In this document: positions 35,157-48,775 of the stretch, in pieces
Layout of the letters: each line of letters opens with the position of its first letter
Position numbering within the stretch: the stretch's first letter is position 1
Source: Thermobispora bispora DSM 43833
GTDB lineage: Bacteria > Actinomycetota > Actinomycetes > Streptosporangiales > Streptosporangiaceae
Reading direction: 5' to 3'
Assembly (NCBI RefSeq): GCF_000092645.1
Contig: NC_014165.1
Coordinates: 3,162,001 to 3,226,000, forward strand
DNA: 64,000 nt
Program-made: the position numbers and the translations under genes
Notes under the pieces: model-generated
Seen by the model: the letters and a program-made list of their open reading frames with translations, nothing else
The model's database searches: none
Told to the model about the DNA's origin: nothing

Positions 35157-37986
35157 GCTACGCTCCCGGTTCGCTGGTGGCCGCCCGCGGGCGTGAGTGG
35201 GTCGTTCAGCCGGGCGGCGACGAGCGGTTCATCCTCGCCCGCCCGCTCAACGGCGACCCCGACTTCGAGGCCTGCCTGTTCGCCCACGAGGTCTCCGACG
35301 CCACGTTCCCCCCACCGACCGCTGACGAGGTGGGCGACAACAGCGCGGCAGGGCTGCTCCGGACGGCGCTGCGCATCGGGTTCACCTCGAGCGCCGGGCC
35401 GTTCCGCTCGCTCGCGTCGATCGCGGTGGAGCCCCGGCAGTACCAGCTCGTCCCGCTGCTGCTGGCGCTGCGCATGCCGACCGTGCGCCTGCTGATCGGC
35501 GACGACGTCGGCATCGGCAAGACCATCGAATCGTGCCTGATCGCCAAGGAGCTCATGGAGCGGGGCGAGGCGAACGGGCTGACCGTGCTCTGCTCCCCCG
35601 CGCTCGCCGAGCAGTGGCAGGCCGAGCTGCGCGACAAGTTCGCCATCGAGGCCACCCTGGTGCTGCCGTCCACGGCGACCCGGCTCGAGCGCGACCTGCG
35701 GCTCGACGAAACGATCTTCGACCGGCACCCGGTGACCGTGGTCTCGCTCGACTTCATCAAGTCCGACCGCCGGTATCAGCAGTTCGTCCGGACCTGCCCG
35801 AACCTGGTCATCGTCGACGAGGCGCACACCTGCGTCGCGGCGGGCACGTCCAGCCGCCAGCGCCAGCTCCGGTACCGGCTGCTGCAGGAGCTCGCCGCCG
35901 ACCGCGATCGGCACCTCATCCTGGTCACCGCCACCCCGCACAGCGGCGATGAGGAGGCCTTCCGGAACCTCATCGGCCTGCTCGATCCCAAGCTGGCCAC
36001 ACTCGACCTCGACGATGTCAAGGGCCGGGAGACGCTGGCCCGGCACTTCGTGCAGCGCCGCCGCCGCGACATCCGCCGCTACCTCGACCAGGACACGCCC
36101 TTTCCCTGCGACCGTCAGGTGCGCGAGGTCGGCTACTCGCTCACCGGCGAGTACGCCAAGCTCACCCGGCAGGTGCTCGCCTACGCCCGGGAGACCGTGC
36201 GCAAGCCCGGCAGCGGTTTGCGCCAGCGGGTCTCCTGGTGGTCGGCCCTCGCATTACTCCGGTCCGTGGCCTCCTCGCCCCGGGCCGCGGCGGCCGCGCT
36301 GGAGACCAGGTCCGCGACCGCGGCCGCGGAGACCGCGTCCGAGGCCGACGAGCTCGGCCGCTCCAGCGTCCTCGACTTCACCGAGGAAGAGGGCCTGGAG
36401 GGCCTCGACGCGGCGGCCGGCGGCCGCACCGGTGAGGACGACGACGTCGAGCGGCTCAAGCGGCTGGCCCGAGCCTTCCGGAAGATCGAAGGCCCGCAGG
36501 AGGACGCGAAGCTGGCCGCGCTGATCTCCGAGGTCAAGGAGCTCCTCGACGACGGATACGACCCGGTCGTCTTCTGCCGGTTCATCCCCACGGCGGAGTA
36601 CGTCGCCGAGCACCTGGCGGCCGCCCTCGGCAAGAGGGCACAGGTCCGCCACGTGACCGGGCAGCTTCCCCCGGAGGCGCGCCAGCAGGTCATCGAGGAC
36701 CTGGGCAAGGAGAGCGGCCGGCGCGTGCTGGTGGCGACCGACTGCCTGTCCGAGGGCGTGAACCTGCAGGAGCTCTTCCAGGCGGTCATCCACTACGACC
36801 TGGCGTGGAACCCCACCCGGCACGAGCAGCGGGAGGGCCGGGTCGACCGGTTCGGCCAGCGCAAGGAGATCGTGCGCGCGGTCACCCTCTACGGCCTCGA
36901 CAACGGCATCGACGGGGTCGTCCTCGACGTCCTCATCCGAAAGCACCAGACCATCGCCCGGCAGACCGGTGTCGCCGTGCCCGTCCCGGCCGGCAGCGAC
37001 GACGTCATCACCGCGCTGGTCGAGGGCGTGCTGCTGCGCGGCGAGGAGAGCCAGGAGCAGCTCGCCCTGGACCTCGGCGTGACCCGCACCCGCGACCAGG
37101 TGCACCGGGCCTGGGAGAGCGCGGCGGACCGCGAGTCGAAGCTCCGCACCAAGTACGCGCACTCCGGCATCAAACTCGAGGAGGTCCAGCGGGAGCTCGC
37201 CGAGATCCGCGCCGCCCTCGGTGTGCCCGCCGACGTCGCCCGGTTCGCCCGGGAGGCCCTCTCCGGGCTCGGCGCCATCATCGACTCCCATGAGACCGGG
37301 TTCCGGGCCGACATCAGGCAGTTTGCCCCGTCCGTACAACACGCACTCGGGCTGAGCGGGACCGAGACGTTGGACTTCCACCACGACGTCCCGGCACCGC
37401 CCGGCGGCCACGCCCTGGTCCGCACCGACCCGATGGTCCGTGCCCTCGCCCGGACCGTGCTCGACATGGCGCTGGAGGGTGAAGGCCCGGCCCGGCGCTG
37501 CGGGGTCATCCGTACCCGCGCGGTCTCCGCCCGCACCGTGCTCCTGCTCGTCCGGTACCGCTTCCACGTCAGGCTGCCCGGCCGTACCGGCACCCGGACG
37601 ATCGTCGCGGAGGACGCGCAGATCCTCGGCTACCGGAGCGGTGCGGCGGGCCGGGAGTGGCTCACCGACGACGAGATCTCGGCCCTGCTCACCGCCGAAC
37701 CCGAGAACACCCTGCCCGAACTCGTCCGCCGCGCGGCCGAGCGGACCCTCGCCGAGATCGTCAGCGAGATCGAGGACGAGTCGAACGGAACGGTCCGCCG
37801 CGTGCTGACCCCCGAGTTCGAGACGGAGCTGAACGCCCGCGGTGACGCGCTCGCCGCCCGGCTCGCCGAAGCGCACCAGCGCGTCCGCGGCGCGGCCGGC
37901 GCGGCCACGAGAGGACTGAAGGTGATCGCCAACCGTCCCGCCGACGTGCTCGGCGTCTACGTCTACCTCCCCACGGGTGATGCCCG

Positions 37987-37990
<4 letters not shown>
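35153..37990 (+). CDS. drmD: SNF2-family helicase, DrmD-like
   Basis: 945 residues. It starts at the ATG overlapping the previous stop (ATGA) with GGGAGGAG upstream. RecA-like domain 1: QYQLVPLLLALRMPTVRLLI, Walker A GDDVGIGKT at 117-124, SPALAEQWQAEL, DEAH at 222-225, TATPHSGDEEAF. Domain 2: VVFCRFIPTAEYVAEHL, VLVATDCLSEGVNLQ, and motif VI HEQREGRVDRFGQ near 556. A helical C-terminal region follows. Order and length match DrmD, the SNF2-like translocase that defines class 1 DISARM together with the adenine methylase; HepA-type helicases are the alternative. Confidence 0.85.
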
Positions 37991-42003
<4,013 letters not shown>

Positions 42004-42427
42004 ATGTGATCAATTTGGACATTCGAACAGCTCGGCTTACGGGCGCCCCATCCTCATCCCGCCCAGCAGCGCTACGAGAAGCCGGCCCGCCGCTGAGCGC
42101 ACGCCCGCGAGATCGTGCGTGCGGCGTTCTGCGCGCCCGTGACCTCGTCCCTACCAACCGCCTCGGTGCCTGATACGGCATCGGCGGGTGCCAGCCGCTG
42201 GTCGGCACATGTACCGGGACGGGCAGGTATGCCTGGCCGCCTCGGGGCATTGCCGCGACGTCCGAGCGGGTGTCACCCTGGCGCTCTTAGAGAAGGGCAG
42301 CGCGATAGCGGCTGGAGTCGGAGCCGCGCGTTCATCACCGGATGATCGATCCTAGTGACACTCCGTTATGACAATGCGACGCCCGCCTCAGGCGGCACCC
42401 GGGCGTGCTCTCCGCCGCCGATGCCGG
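42004..42427. other. right edge of defence island, no gene seen
   Basis: About 420 bases between the methylase and the convergent MFS gene. No reading frame with a ribosome binding site and protein-like sequence, no tRNA and no clear attachment repeat were found. The composition goes back to high GC here. Confidence 0.4.
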
Positions 42428-43609
42428 TCAGCCCGCCGACCTCACCGGTTCGTGCTGCTCGGCGGCGGTGCGGCCGGTGAGGTGGCGGCGGGTGGCGGCC
42501 AGCACACCGACGCCCAGGAGGACCGCCGCGGCGCCGACCCAGTACGGCAGGTGCACGTTCACCTGCTCGCCGAGCCAGCCCGCCAGCCACGGCGCCAGGG
42601 CCGCACCGGAGAACCGCACGAAACTGTAGGCGGCCGAGGCCACCCCGCGTTCGACCGGTGCCGCGGTCATCACGGTCTCGGTGATCAGCGTGTTGTTGAT
42701 CCCGATGAACAAGCCGGCCACCACCACGCACGTCGCCAGCACCGCCTTGACGTCCGTGCCCAGCGCCATCACCACCAACGTCGCGGCGAGCGCGATGAGG
42801 TTCCACAGGAGAACCGGGAGCGTGCCGAATCGGGCCTGCAGCCGGGGCGCGGCCACCACCGAGGTGAACGCCAACGCGACACCCCAGCCGAAGAAGATCA
42901 GCCCGATCTGGTGGGCGGTCATGTCGAGCGGGAACGGGGTGAACGCCAAGAGGGCGAAGAAGCCGAAGTTGTACAGCAGCGCGGTGATCGCGACACCGAG
43001 CAACCCGCGATGCCGCAGCGCCCGGAACGGATCGGCCAGCGTGGTCGCCCGCGCGGAGCGCGGCGTCGGCGGCAGCAGCCATGCGGTCACCAGCAGCGCC
43101 ACCGCCATCAGCGTGGAGACCCCGAAGAAGGGCCCTCGCCACGAGATCGAGCCGAGCACACCGCCGACCAGCGGGCCGACCGCGATGCCCAGCCCGAGTG
43201 CGGCCTCGTAGAGGATGATCGCCTGCGCCACCGACCCGCGCGCCGCGTTGACGATGGTGGCCAACGCGGTCGCGATGAACAGCGCGTTGCCGAGCCCCCA
43301 CAGGGCGCGCCAGCCGACGATCCCCAGCACGGTGTCGGACATGCCGGCCAGCCCCGCGCCGGCGATGATGACCGCCAGCCCGGCCAGCAGCGTGCGCTTG
43401 GCCCCGATCCTGCTGGCCACCGCGCCGGTGATGAGCATGGCCACTCCCATCACCGCCATATAGCTGGTGAAGAGCAGCGATACCTCGGACGGCGTCGCGT
43501 TCAGGGATTCGGCGATCGGCTTGAGGATCGGATCGACCAGGCCGATGCCCATGAACGCCACCACGCAGGCGAAGGCGACGGCCCACACGGCCTTGGGTTG
43601 ACGCCACAT
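42428..43609 (-). CDS. MFS efflux transporter
   Basis: 393-residue major facilitator with 12 predicted helices. The start AVWAVAFACVVAFMGIGLVDPILKPIAESL and the loop RIGAKRTLLAGL (motif A region) are typical of DHA1 drug-proton antiporters; GPLVGGVLGSISWRGPF is motif C, characteristic of antiporters. It lies 54 bases downstream of a MarR regulator on the same strand, so it is very likely the pump that the regulator controls. Substrate unknown. Confidence 0.92.
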   Translation of the reverse strand: MWRQPKAVWAVAFACVVAFMGIGLVDPILKPIAESLNATPSEVSLLFTSYMAVMGVAMLITGAVASRIGAKRTLLAGLAVIIAGAGLAGMSDTVLGIVGWRALWGLGNALFIATALATIVNAARGSVAQAIILYEAALGLGIAVGPLVGGVLGSISWRGPFFGVSTLMAVALLVTAWLLPPTPRSARATTLADPFRALRHRGLLGVAITALLYNFGFFALLAFTPFPLDMTAHQIGLIFFGWGVALAFTSVVAAPRLQARFGTLPVLLWNLIALAATLVVMALGTDVKAVLATCVVVAGLFIGINNTLITETVMTAAPVERGVASAAYSFVRFSGAALAPWLAGWLGEQVNVHLPYWVGAAAVLLGVGVLAATRRHLTGRTAAEQHEPVRSAG

Positions 43610-43663
43610 ACCGGCGAAAGCTCCTCTTCGGTTGCCGGGGATCTCTTGCGGGATCTCGCGAAC

Positions 43664-44107
43664 TCAGCGAGCCGTGACCGGCGCGGACACCTCGTCGAGC
43701 AGCCGGCGCAAGATGCCGACGGCGGCCCTGAGCGTCGCGCGCTCCTCGGGGTCGAGGCGTTCCAGATAGGGGTCGATCACGGCGCCACGCTGCACTCTGG
43801 CCTGTCTCAGCGTCTCCGCGCCCTTGGGGGTGATCCGGATGAGCACCGCCCGCCCGTCGCTCGGGTCGACGGCCCGGGATACCAGGCCCGCCTCCTCCAG
43901 GCGGCGGACCTGATTGGTCATCGTCGGCTGCGAACAGTGGTCGAGCGCGGCCAGGTCGGAGATCCGGGCCTCGCCCTGGTCCTCGATCGTCGACAGCAAC
44001 CGGGCTTGGGCGTACGGCAGCGGCAGCCGGGCCCGCTGGGTGGCGAGCCGGTTGAGCCGGGCCACCACCGCCAGCAAGTCAGCGCCGAGACTCTGCGACA
44101 TGTTCAT
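43664..44107 (-). CDS. MarR-family transcriptional regulator
   Basis: 147 residues with the MarR winged helix: LPLPYAQARLLSTIEDQGEARISDLAALDHCSQPTMTNQVRRLEEAGLVSRAVDPSDGRAVLIRITPKG. The recognition helix is SQPTMTNQVRRLEEAGLV and the wing DPSDGRAVLI. No ribosome binding site precedes any of the candidate starts (ATG 44107, ATG 44101, TTG 44110). A perfect palindrome containing TATGTAAT ends five bases upstream, so the mRNA may be leaderless and repressed by the protein itself. Operon with the MFS pump. Confidence 0.9.
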   Translation of the reverse strand: MNMSQSLGADLLAVVARLNRLATQRARLPLPYAQARLLSTIEDQGEARISDLAALDHCSQPTMTNQVRRLEEAGLVSRAVDPSDGRAVLIRITPKGAETLRQARVQRGAVIDPYLERLDPEERATLRAAVGILRRLLDEVSAPVTAR

Positions 44108-44111
44108 CAAA

Positions 44112-44134
44112 ATTACATAGTTGCTCTATGTAAT
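44112..44134. promoter_or_regulatory. MarR operator, perfect 9-base inverted repeat
   Basis: ATTACATAG and CTATGTAAT flank TTGCT, immediately upstream of the MarR start codon and overlapping a TATGTAAT -10-like sequence on the minus strand. Size and position are those of an autoregulatory MarR site. Confidence 0.75.
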
Positions 44135-44443
44135 ACAAGACCGGACAAGTTGGAGCACAAGCAGTGACCGGGACGCCGGCACCCCGCGCAGCGGTTCGCC
44201 GCCGCCCGGCGAGTTCGCGCAGACCACGGCGGCACCGGGCGGCCACGCGGCTCCACCCGGTCACGGCCGGGCCCGCACCACCGGTACTCTCCCAATGGCC
44301 CGGCGCCGCGGTGCGGCATCGGACGGGATCATCCGGTGCCGCCGGGCCGGAACCGTGCACCCCGGCATCGGCGCACCGGCGCGCGCGGCGATCGGCCGAT
44401 CCCCTGGTCCGCCGGGCCGGGGCCGCGGAGCGGGAATGGATGT
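44135..44443. other. intergenic region, no gene seen
   Basis: About 310 bases between the MarR operator and the end of the kptA gene on the same strand. GC-rich with arginine-rich frames only; presumably holds the remainder of the marR promoter and the end of the kptA transcript. Confidence 0.4.
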
Positions 44444-44986
44444 TCAGCCGGGGAATCGGATGAACTGGGGTGGGACGTGGTGGACGAGCCACACGCCGTT
44501 GGCGCTCACCCGGAACTCATGCCCGGCCGCGTGCATCGCACCGGCCTCCACGACGAGCACCACCGGCTCGCCCCGGCGCGCTCCGACCGCGCGGGCGGTC
44601 TCGCGGTCCGGGGAGAGGTGCACATGGTGGCGTCCCATCCGCCGGAGCCCTTCCATGCGGATGGCGGGCAGGTTCCGGGCGACCGTGCCGTGGTGGAGCA
44701 GCGGGGGCGGCTCGACGACCGGCAGGTCTAAGTCGACGGGCACCGTGTGCCCTTGGTTGGCGCGGATCCGGTCGCCGTCGATCATGAAGCGCCGCTTGTC
44801 GTTGCGGGCGACGACCTCCTCCAGCTCCTCCCGGGAGATCGGGAACCCGTGCGCGGCCGTCGCGGCCAGCAGCGCGTCGATCTCCACCCAGCCGTGCGCG
44901 TCCAGTTCGATGCCGATGCGCTCGGGTCGGTGGCGCAGGTGTTTGGCCAGGTACTTCGAGATCCGTACCAGCCGCCGCTCGTCCAC
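44444..44986 (-). CDS. kptA: RNA 2'-phosphotransferase (Tpt1/KptA)
   Basis: 180 residues. The N-terminal winged helix RISKYLAKHLRHRPERIGIELDAHGWVEIDALL is diagnostic. The NAD-binding ADP-ribosyltransferase-like half follows: RFMIDGDRIRANQGHTVPVD, LHHGTVARNLPAIRMEGL and HVHLSPDRETARAVG. The enzyme removes an internal 2'-phosphate from RNA using NAD; in bacteria its natural substrate is unclear and it is often linked to RNA repair. Starts at GTG (44984-44986) with GAGG upstream. It is divergent from an EVE/PUA-like gene. Confidence 0.93.
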   Translation of the reverse strand: MDERRLVRISKYLAKHLRHRPERIGIELDAHGWVEIDALLAATAAHGFPISREELEEVVARNDKRRFMIDGDRIRANQGHTVPVDLDLPVVEPPPLLHHGTVARNLPAIRMEGLRRMGRHHVHLSPDRETARAVGARRGEPVVLVVEAGAMHAAGHEFRVSANGVWLVHHVPPQFIRFPG

Positions 44987-45129
44987 TGCCGCGCCTCGCC
45001 TGAATCCTCGCACCGTCCTACTCGGCAGTGTGACATCCCGGCCGGACCGGATCGCCCGGTTTCGCCCCGGTCGCCTCGGGATCATCGCACCTCGGCCGCG
45101 CTACCACCGACGAGAGGGCCTCCGATACG

Positions 45130-45666
45130 GTGCCGATCGTGAGCGCGTACCTGCTGATCCTCAGTGAGCGTGAGGCCGTCGCCTGGGTGTTACGGGAGTC
45201 GCGGATGGCGTTCCCGCCGACCAACCGAAGCGAGGTCAACCGGCTCAAGCCGGGAGACGAGCTGTTCATCCTCACCACCCGAGGGTGCTGGCACAACCCC
45301 ACCCGGGACCGCACCCGGGTCATCGGTCTCGCCACGGTCGCCTCAGAGGTGGTCCCGTACGATCGGCCGATCGGCATCGCCGGCCGGGAGTTCACCCGTG
45401 GCTGCGAGATCAGGGTCCATGCGCTGGCGCCGTACCTGACGGGCGTGGAACTCGTGCCTCTGGTCCCGCGCCTCGCCGCATTCCCGGACAAGCGTCCCGG
45501 TGCCTGGTCGATCCGGCTCCGGCGGCCGCTGCTGGAGATCGGCGAGCCGGACGCCGCCCTGCTCAGGGAGGAGCTGGCCGCCGTGACCATAAGCCCGGAT
45601 GTCGCGATCCCCGGATACCTGGCCGCGATCCGGCCGGTGGGCAAGGCAGCAGGCGCACGCGGTTAG
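45130..45666 (+). CDS. EVE/PUA-superfamily-like protein
   Basis: 178 residues. The N-terminal 80 residues (SAYLLILSEREAVAWVLRES, NRSEVNRLKPGDELFILTTRG, RTRVIGLATVASEVVPYD) follow the EVE/PUA pattern: opening strand, RLKPGD turn, then a beta strand ending in a GxAxV segment. EVE-type domains read modified bases in DNA or RNA. The C-terminal part (LAPYLTGVELVPLVPRLAAF, WSIRLRRPLLEI) is less familiar. GTG at 45130 was taken, but GTG at 45139 is equally plausible. It is divergent from kptA and just beyond the methylase-containing island, so a link to nucleic-acid modification is conceivable. Confidence 0.6.
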   Translation: MPIVSAYLLILSEREAVAWVLRESRMAFPPTNRSEVNRLKPGDELFILTTRGCWHNPTRDRTRVIGLATVASEVVPYDRPIGIAGREFTRGCEIRVHALAPYLTGVELVPLVPRLAAFPDKRPGAWSIRLRRPLLEIGEPDAALLREELAAVTISPDVAIPGYLAAIRPVGKAAGARG

Positions 45667-45891
45667 ACGCCCGGTCGTCATCGCCGGTACGGCCTCCTCG
45701 TGACCGCGTCCGCGCACAGGGTCCCGAGTCGCCCGGGGCGATCGAGGGGTGTCCGGGCTCACCGCCGGACATAAGACGAACCGGAAATTGTCGGTGACGG
45801 GTGCCATGCTGCGGCCACCCGAAGCGATCTGGCGCAGCCTCCGCCCAGGAGACGGCTCCGGACCCGATGCACCGCACGAGGAGGACCCCTC

Positions 45892-46659
45892 ATGGCCACG
45901 ACGCGACACGCCCCGGGAACACCGAGCTGGATCGACCTCGGGACACGGGACATCGAGGCGACCGTCGGCTTCTACGGCGCCGTCTTCGGCTGGACGTTCC
46001 TGTCGCTCGGCGCGCGGGCCGGAGGCTACGGATTCTTCCAGCTCAACGGGCGAACGGTGGCAGCCGCAGGGCCGCTGGTCCGGGAGAACGACGTACCGGC
46101 GTGGACCGTCTATTTCGGGGTCACCGACGCCGACGCGACCGCCGGATCGGTCGAGCGGGCGGGAGGGGTCGTCCGCTTCTCGCCGATGGACGTGTTCGAC
46201 AACGGGCGGATGGCCGGTTTCACCGACCCACAAGGGGCGGCGTTCGCCATCTGGCAGCCGCGCAAGGTCCAAGGCCTCGACGTGGTGGGCTGCCCCGGAG
46301 CGCTGCTGTGGGTGGAGCTGCACACCTCCGACCCCGCCGCAGCGCGCGCCTTCTACGGCTCGCTGTTCGGCTGGCGCTACCACGAGACACCGGTGGAGAA
46401 CTTCACCTACACCCGGGTGAGCCCTACCGGCGACGAGAAGGACGCGTTCGGGGGGATCACACGGGTGGAGTCGGACGCGCCGCGGCCGTACTGGCTGCCC
46501 TATTTCCAGGTCACCGACGCAGACGCGGCGGTGACGGCGGCCGAGCGGGCGGGCGGCAGTGTGATCATGCCGGTCGAGGAGGTGAAGGGGGTGGGCCGGA
46601 TGGCCATGCTCGCCGACCCGCACGGAGCGCGCTTCTCGGTCATGACCCCCGCCTGGTGA
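45892..46659 (+). CDS. two-domain VOC protein
   Basis: 255 residues made of two VOC modules: WIDLGTRDIEATVGFYGAVFGW...FTDPQGAAFAIWQP (residues 13-122) and WVELHTSDPAAARAFYGSLFGW...LADPHGARFSVMTPAW (about 140-255). This tandem form is widespread in actinobacteria as 27-kDa antigen or hydroxylase-like proteins of unknown substrate. ATG follows GAGGAGGACCCCTC. The last codons (SVMTPAW, stop) are duplicated twice more downstream. Confidence 0.92.
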   Translation: MATTRHAPGTPSWIDLGTRDIEATVGFYGAVFGWTFLSLGARAGGYGFFQLNGRTVAAAGPLVRENDVPAWTVYFGVTDADATAGSVERAGGVVRFSPMDVFDNGRMAGFTDPQGAAFAIWQPRKVQGLDVVGCPGALLWVELHTSDPAAARAFYGSLFGWRYHETPVENFTYTRVSPTGDEKDAFGGITRVESDAPRPYWLPYFQVTDADAAVTAAERAGGSVIMPVEEVKGVGRMAMLADPHGARFSVMTPAW

Positions 46660-46722
46660 CCCGGTCGGTCATGACCCCCGCCTGGTGCCCCGGTCGGTCA
46701 TGACTCCCGTCTGGTGACCCGG
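46637..46722. repeat. 29-base tandem repeat, about three copies, starting inside the VOC gene end
   Basis: Copies begin at 46637, 46666 and 46695 with CGGTCATGAC and continue through CCGCCTGGTG. The first copy encodes the C-terminus and stop of the VOC protein; the other two are downstream with a few changes. Confidence 0.85.
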
Positions 46723-46881
46723 GCGGCCGCGCGGCTCCGCCGTGCCCGGCCGGAGAGCCGCCACTGATCCTTTGCCTTTCCACACCCAATGCTGCGTTCC
46801 GTATCACGGAACCGTCCGGGGACCCTGGCATACCCCGCCGTACATTCGGATGGCATAGGGGAACCAGGGGGGATAGCGCAC

Positions 46882-47259
46882 ATGAGGTTGTGGAACCGGC
46901 TGGTCCGCGGGAACACGCCGGGACAGCGCAAACGCGTCGACGTCTTCGAGGCCCACCGGATGCAGCAGCAGGAGGGCGCCGTGCTGGTCGACGTCCGGGA
47001 TCGCCACGAGTGGGCGGCGGGCAGCGCTCCCGACTCCCGGCACATTCCCGTGGACCAGATCGTGGAGCGGCGCAGCGAGCTGCCGTTGTCGGCCACCGTG
47101 CTCACGATCTGCCGTTCCGGTGCTCGCTCGGCGCGTGCCGCCTCGCTGCTCCGGGCCTCCGGATTCGCCGCCATCGACGTCGTGGGGGGCATGCTCGCCT
47201 GGCAGGCGGCCGGGCTGCCGGTGGTGACCGCGGACGGCGAACCGGGCCGGGTGATCTGA
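46882..47259 (+). CDS. rhodanese-like sulfurtransferase
   Basis: 125-residue single-domain rhodanese. Family blocks: GAVLVDVRDRHEWAAGSAPDSRHIP, the active-site loop CRSGARS with Cys77, and DVVGGMLAWQAAGLPV. Carries persulfide sulfur; partner unknown. The ATG follows AGGGGGGATAGCGCAC. The basic N-terminus (MRLWNRLVRGNTPGQRKR) is not a signal peptide. Confidence 0.92.
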   Translation: MRLWNRLVRGNTPGQRKRVDVFEAHRMQQQEGAVLVDVRDRHEWAAGSAPDSRHIPVDQIVERRSELPLSATVLTICRSGARSARAASLLRASGFAAIDVVGGMLAWQAAGLPVVTADGEPGRVI

Positions 47260-47689
47260 TCCGGCGCCGAGGCGGCCCGGCCGCATCCCGGACCGGGCCG
47301 CCGGCCTGCAACGGGTCGAGCCACCGTGCAGCGTGCCCGAATTGGACAACAGGCGGACGACCGAACTACACGCGGACGACCGGACAACACGCGGACGATT
47401 GGACAACGCGCCGGGCCGCCGTACAACGGGCCGAGCGATCATGCAAAGGCCGAGGTCCGCGGCAACGCTGCCGGATGCTCGGCCTTAAGCCGCCCGCGGG
47501 ACCGGTCAACCCCAGCGCAGTGAACCGGCTCGGCCGTACCGGTCCGTACCGGCAGAGGCGCCACGGACCGGGAACAGGCCTCACCCCGGGTCGACCGGAC
47601 CACGACCGCTTCTCCGGTGCCGGCCGGCCACAGGGCACGGCTGCGGTGCGATCGGGAGGCGCGATCCGGCCGAAGGCGCCCTCCGCGGG
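47260..47689. other. convergent intergenic region with 19-base tandem repeat
   Basis: About 430 bases between the rhodanese and nucleotidyltransferase genes with no gene. Within it, 47344-47415 holds about 3.5 copies of an exact-period 19-base repeat (starts at 47344, 47363, 47382 and 47401, core ACGCGGACGACC). The rest is GC-rich. Confidence 0.6.
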
Positions 47690-48286
47690 CTACGGCCAGG
47701 TACTGCCCGCCGAGGCAGAGGTCGGCTCGATGATGTGCAATCGCTCGAGCAGGACCACGAAGGTCGACGCGTACGGCGAGGACGCGACGATCGAGGCGAC
47801 CCGGTCCCAGTCGACCTGTTCCCGCATCGCCCGGACCATGGGCAGCAGCGCGCCGTAATCACAGGTGTGCTCGGACAGGGGGAGCAGCCAGCTCACCACG
47901 AGGTCGGTGGCGTTGAGCACGGGGAGGCTCACCGCGGCCGTGTTGAGCATCTCCGCCCGCGCGATCATCTCCTCGGTCACCGGGCGGTCCGCCAGGGAGA
48001 AGATCAGATCGACGAGCACGCCCGCCTCGTCGAAGGCCTTGACCAGCCAGTCCTCCGGAGGCCGCACGATCCGGAACCCGAGGCCCTCGAGGGTCTTGGT
48101 GGCGAGCGGAACGTCCTCCGGGACGAGCACGAAATCGACGTCGTGCAGCGAGGGCGCGGCACCACGCGCATACCCCGCGCACCCACCGGCCAGGGCGAAG
48201 CGCACCCCGGCCTCTTTCAGGCCGGCACCGGCGCGTTTGAGGGTCTCGAGAATCGCGTCGGTGACGGCGTGACCGTGACTGCCCAC
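47690..48286 (-). CDS. nucleotidyltransferase-fold protein
   Basis: 198 residues. FALAGGCAGYARGAAPSLHDVDFVLVPEDV carries the GG and DxD pattern of the polymerase-beta nucleotidyltransferase fold (AbiEii/MNT-like), followed by LEGLGFRIV and VLVDLIFSL with a third acidic position. Such small proteins include toxins of type IV/VII systems and aminoglycoside adenylyltransferases; no antitoxin-like partner is adjacent, so the role is open. Starts at GTG with GGGAG upstream. Confidence 0.75.
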   Translation of the reverse strand: MGSHGHAVTDAILETLKRAGAGLKEAGVRFALAGGCAGYARGAAPSLHDVDFVLVPEDVPLATKTLEGLGFRIVRPPEDWLVKAFDEAGVLVDLIFSLADRPVTEEMIARAEMLNTAAVSLPVLNATDLVVSWLLPLSEHTCDYGALLPMVRAMREQVDWDRVASIVASSPYASTFVVLLERLHIIEPTSASAGSTWP

Positions 48287-48505
48287 TTACCGGCACTCCC
48301 CGGGTAAGCGGCCCGCAAACAATCGATATCCGAGAAAGAAGCCCTTCGATCAACGCGCAATCCGATCACGTCCACGGAATCGCGCAAGCGCCTCTTCGAC
48401 TGCGATACCGCGCGATTAGGAGCCGGCATCACTCCGATCTCCATACGGCTTCCCGAGACGCCCGGCCTCATGTTACGAGCCGATTTTCCCGGGCAGAGTC
48501 AAACC

Positions 48506-48655
48506 ATGGCTACCCTGCTATGGATAATCGCGGTGATCTTGGTGATCGCCGGCATCTACGTCATCATCGCGCGCCGGCAGATCCTGTGGGGAATCGTGCT
48601 CATCATCCTCGGATTCCTCGTGGGCCCCGGAGGCATCAGCATCTTCCGACCATGA
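48506..48655 (+). CDS. small hydrophobic membrane protein with GPGG motif
   Basis: 49 residues, MATLLWIIAVILVIAGIYVI then IARRQILWGIVLIILGFLVG and PGGISIF. Two membrane helices joined by a short basic loop and a C-terminal GPGG; this is a common actinobacterial small-protein family of unknown role, often stress-related. The ATG 36 bases upstream (48470) would add a polar extension. No strong ribosome binding site. Confidence 0.65.
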   Translation: MATLLWIIAVILVIAGIYVIIARRQILWGIVLIILGFLVGPGGISIFRP

Positions 48656-48775
48656 CCGAGCTGAGCCGTACGGCCTGCGCTGACCCTCCATCCGGTGATC
48701 CGGCGCGGGCTTCCGGCGGCTTTCCTCGCGGACGCGCCGGCGCGTTTTCCGCGGCCGCGTCCCCGGGACGCTCGC

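Noticed and set aside
42004-42427. possible transposase remnant at the right edge of the defence island
   Set aside because: A short minus-strand stretch hints at a transposase-like ending, but it is too brief and lacks the zinc or DDE motifs needed to support it.
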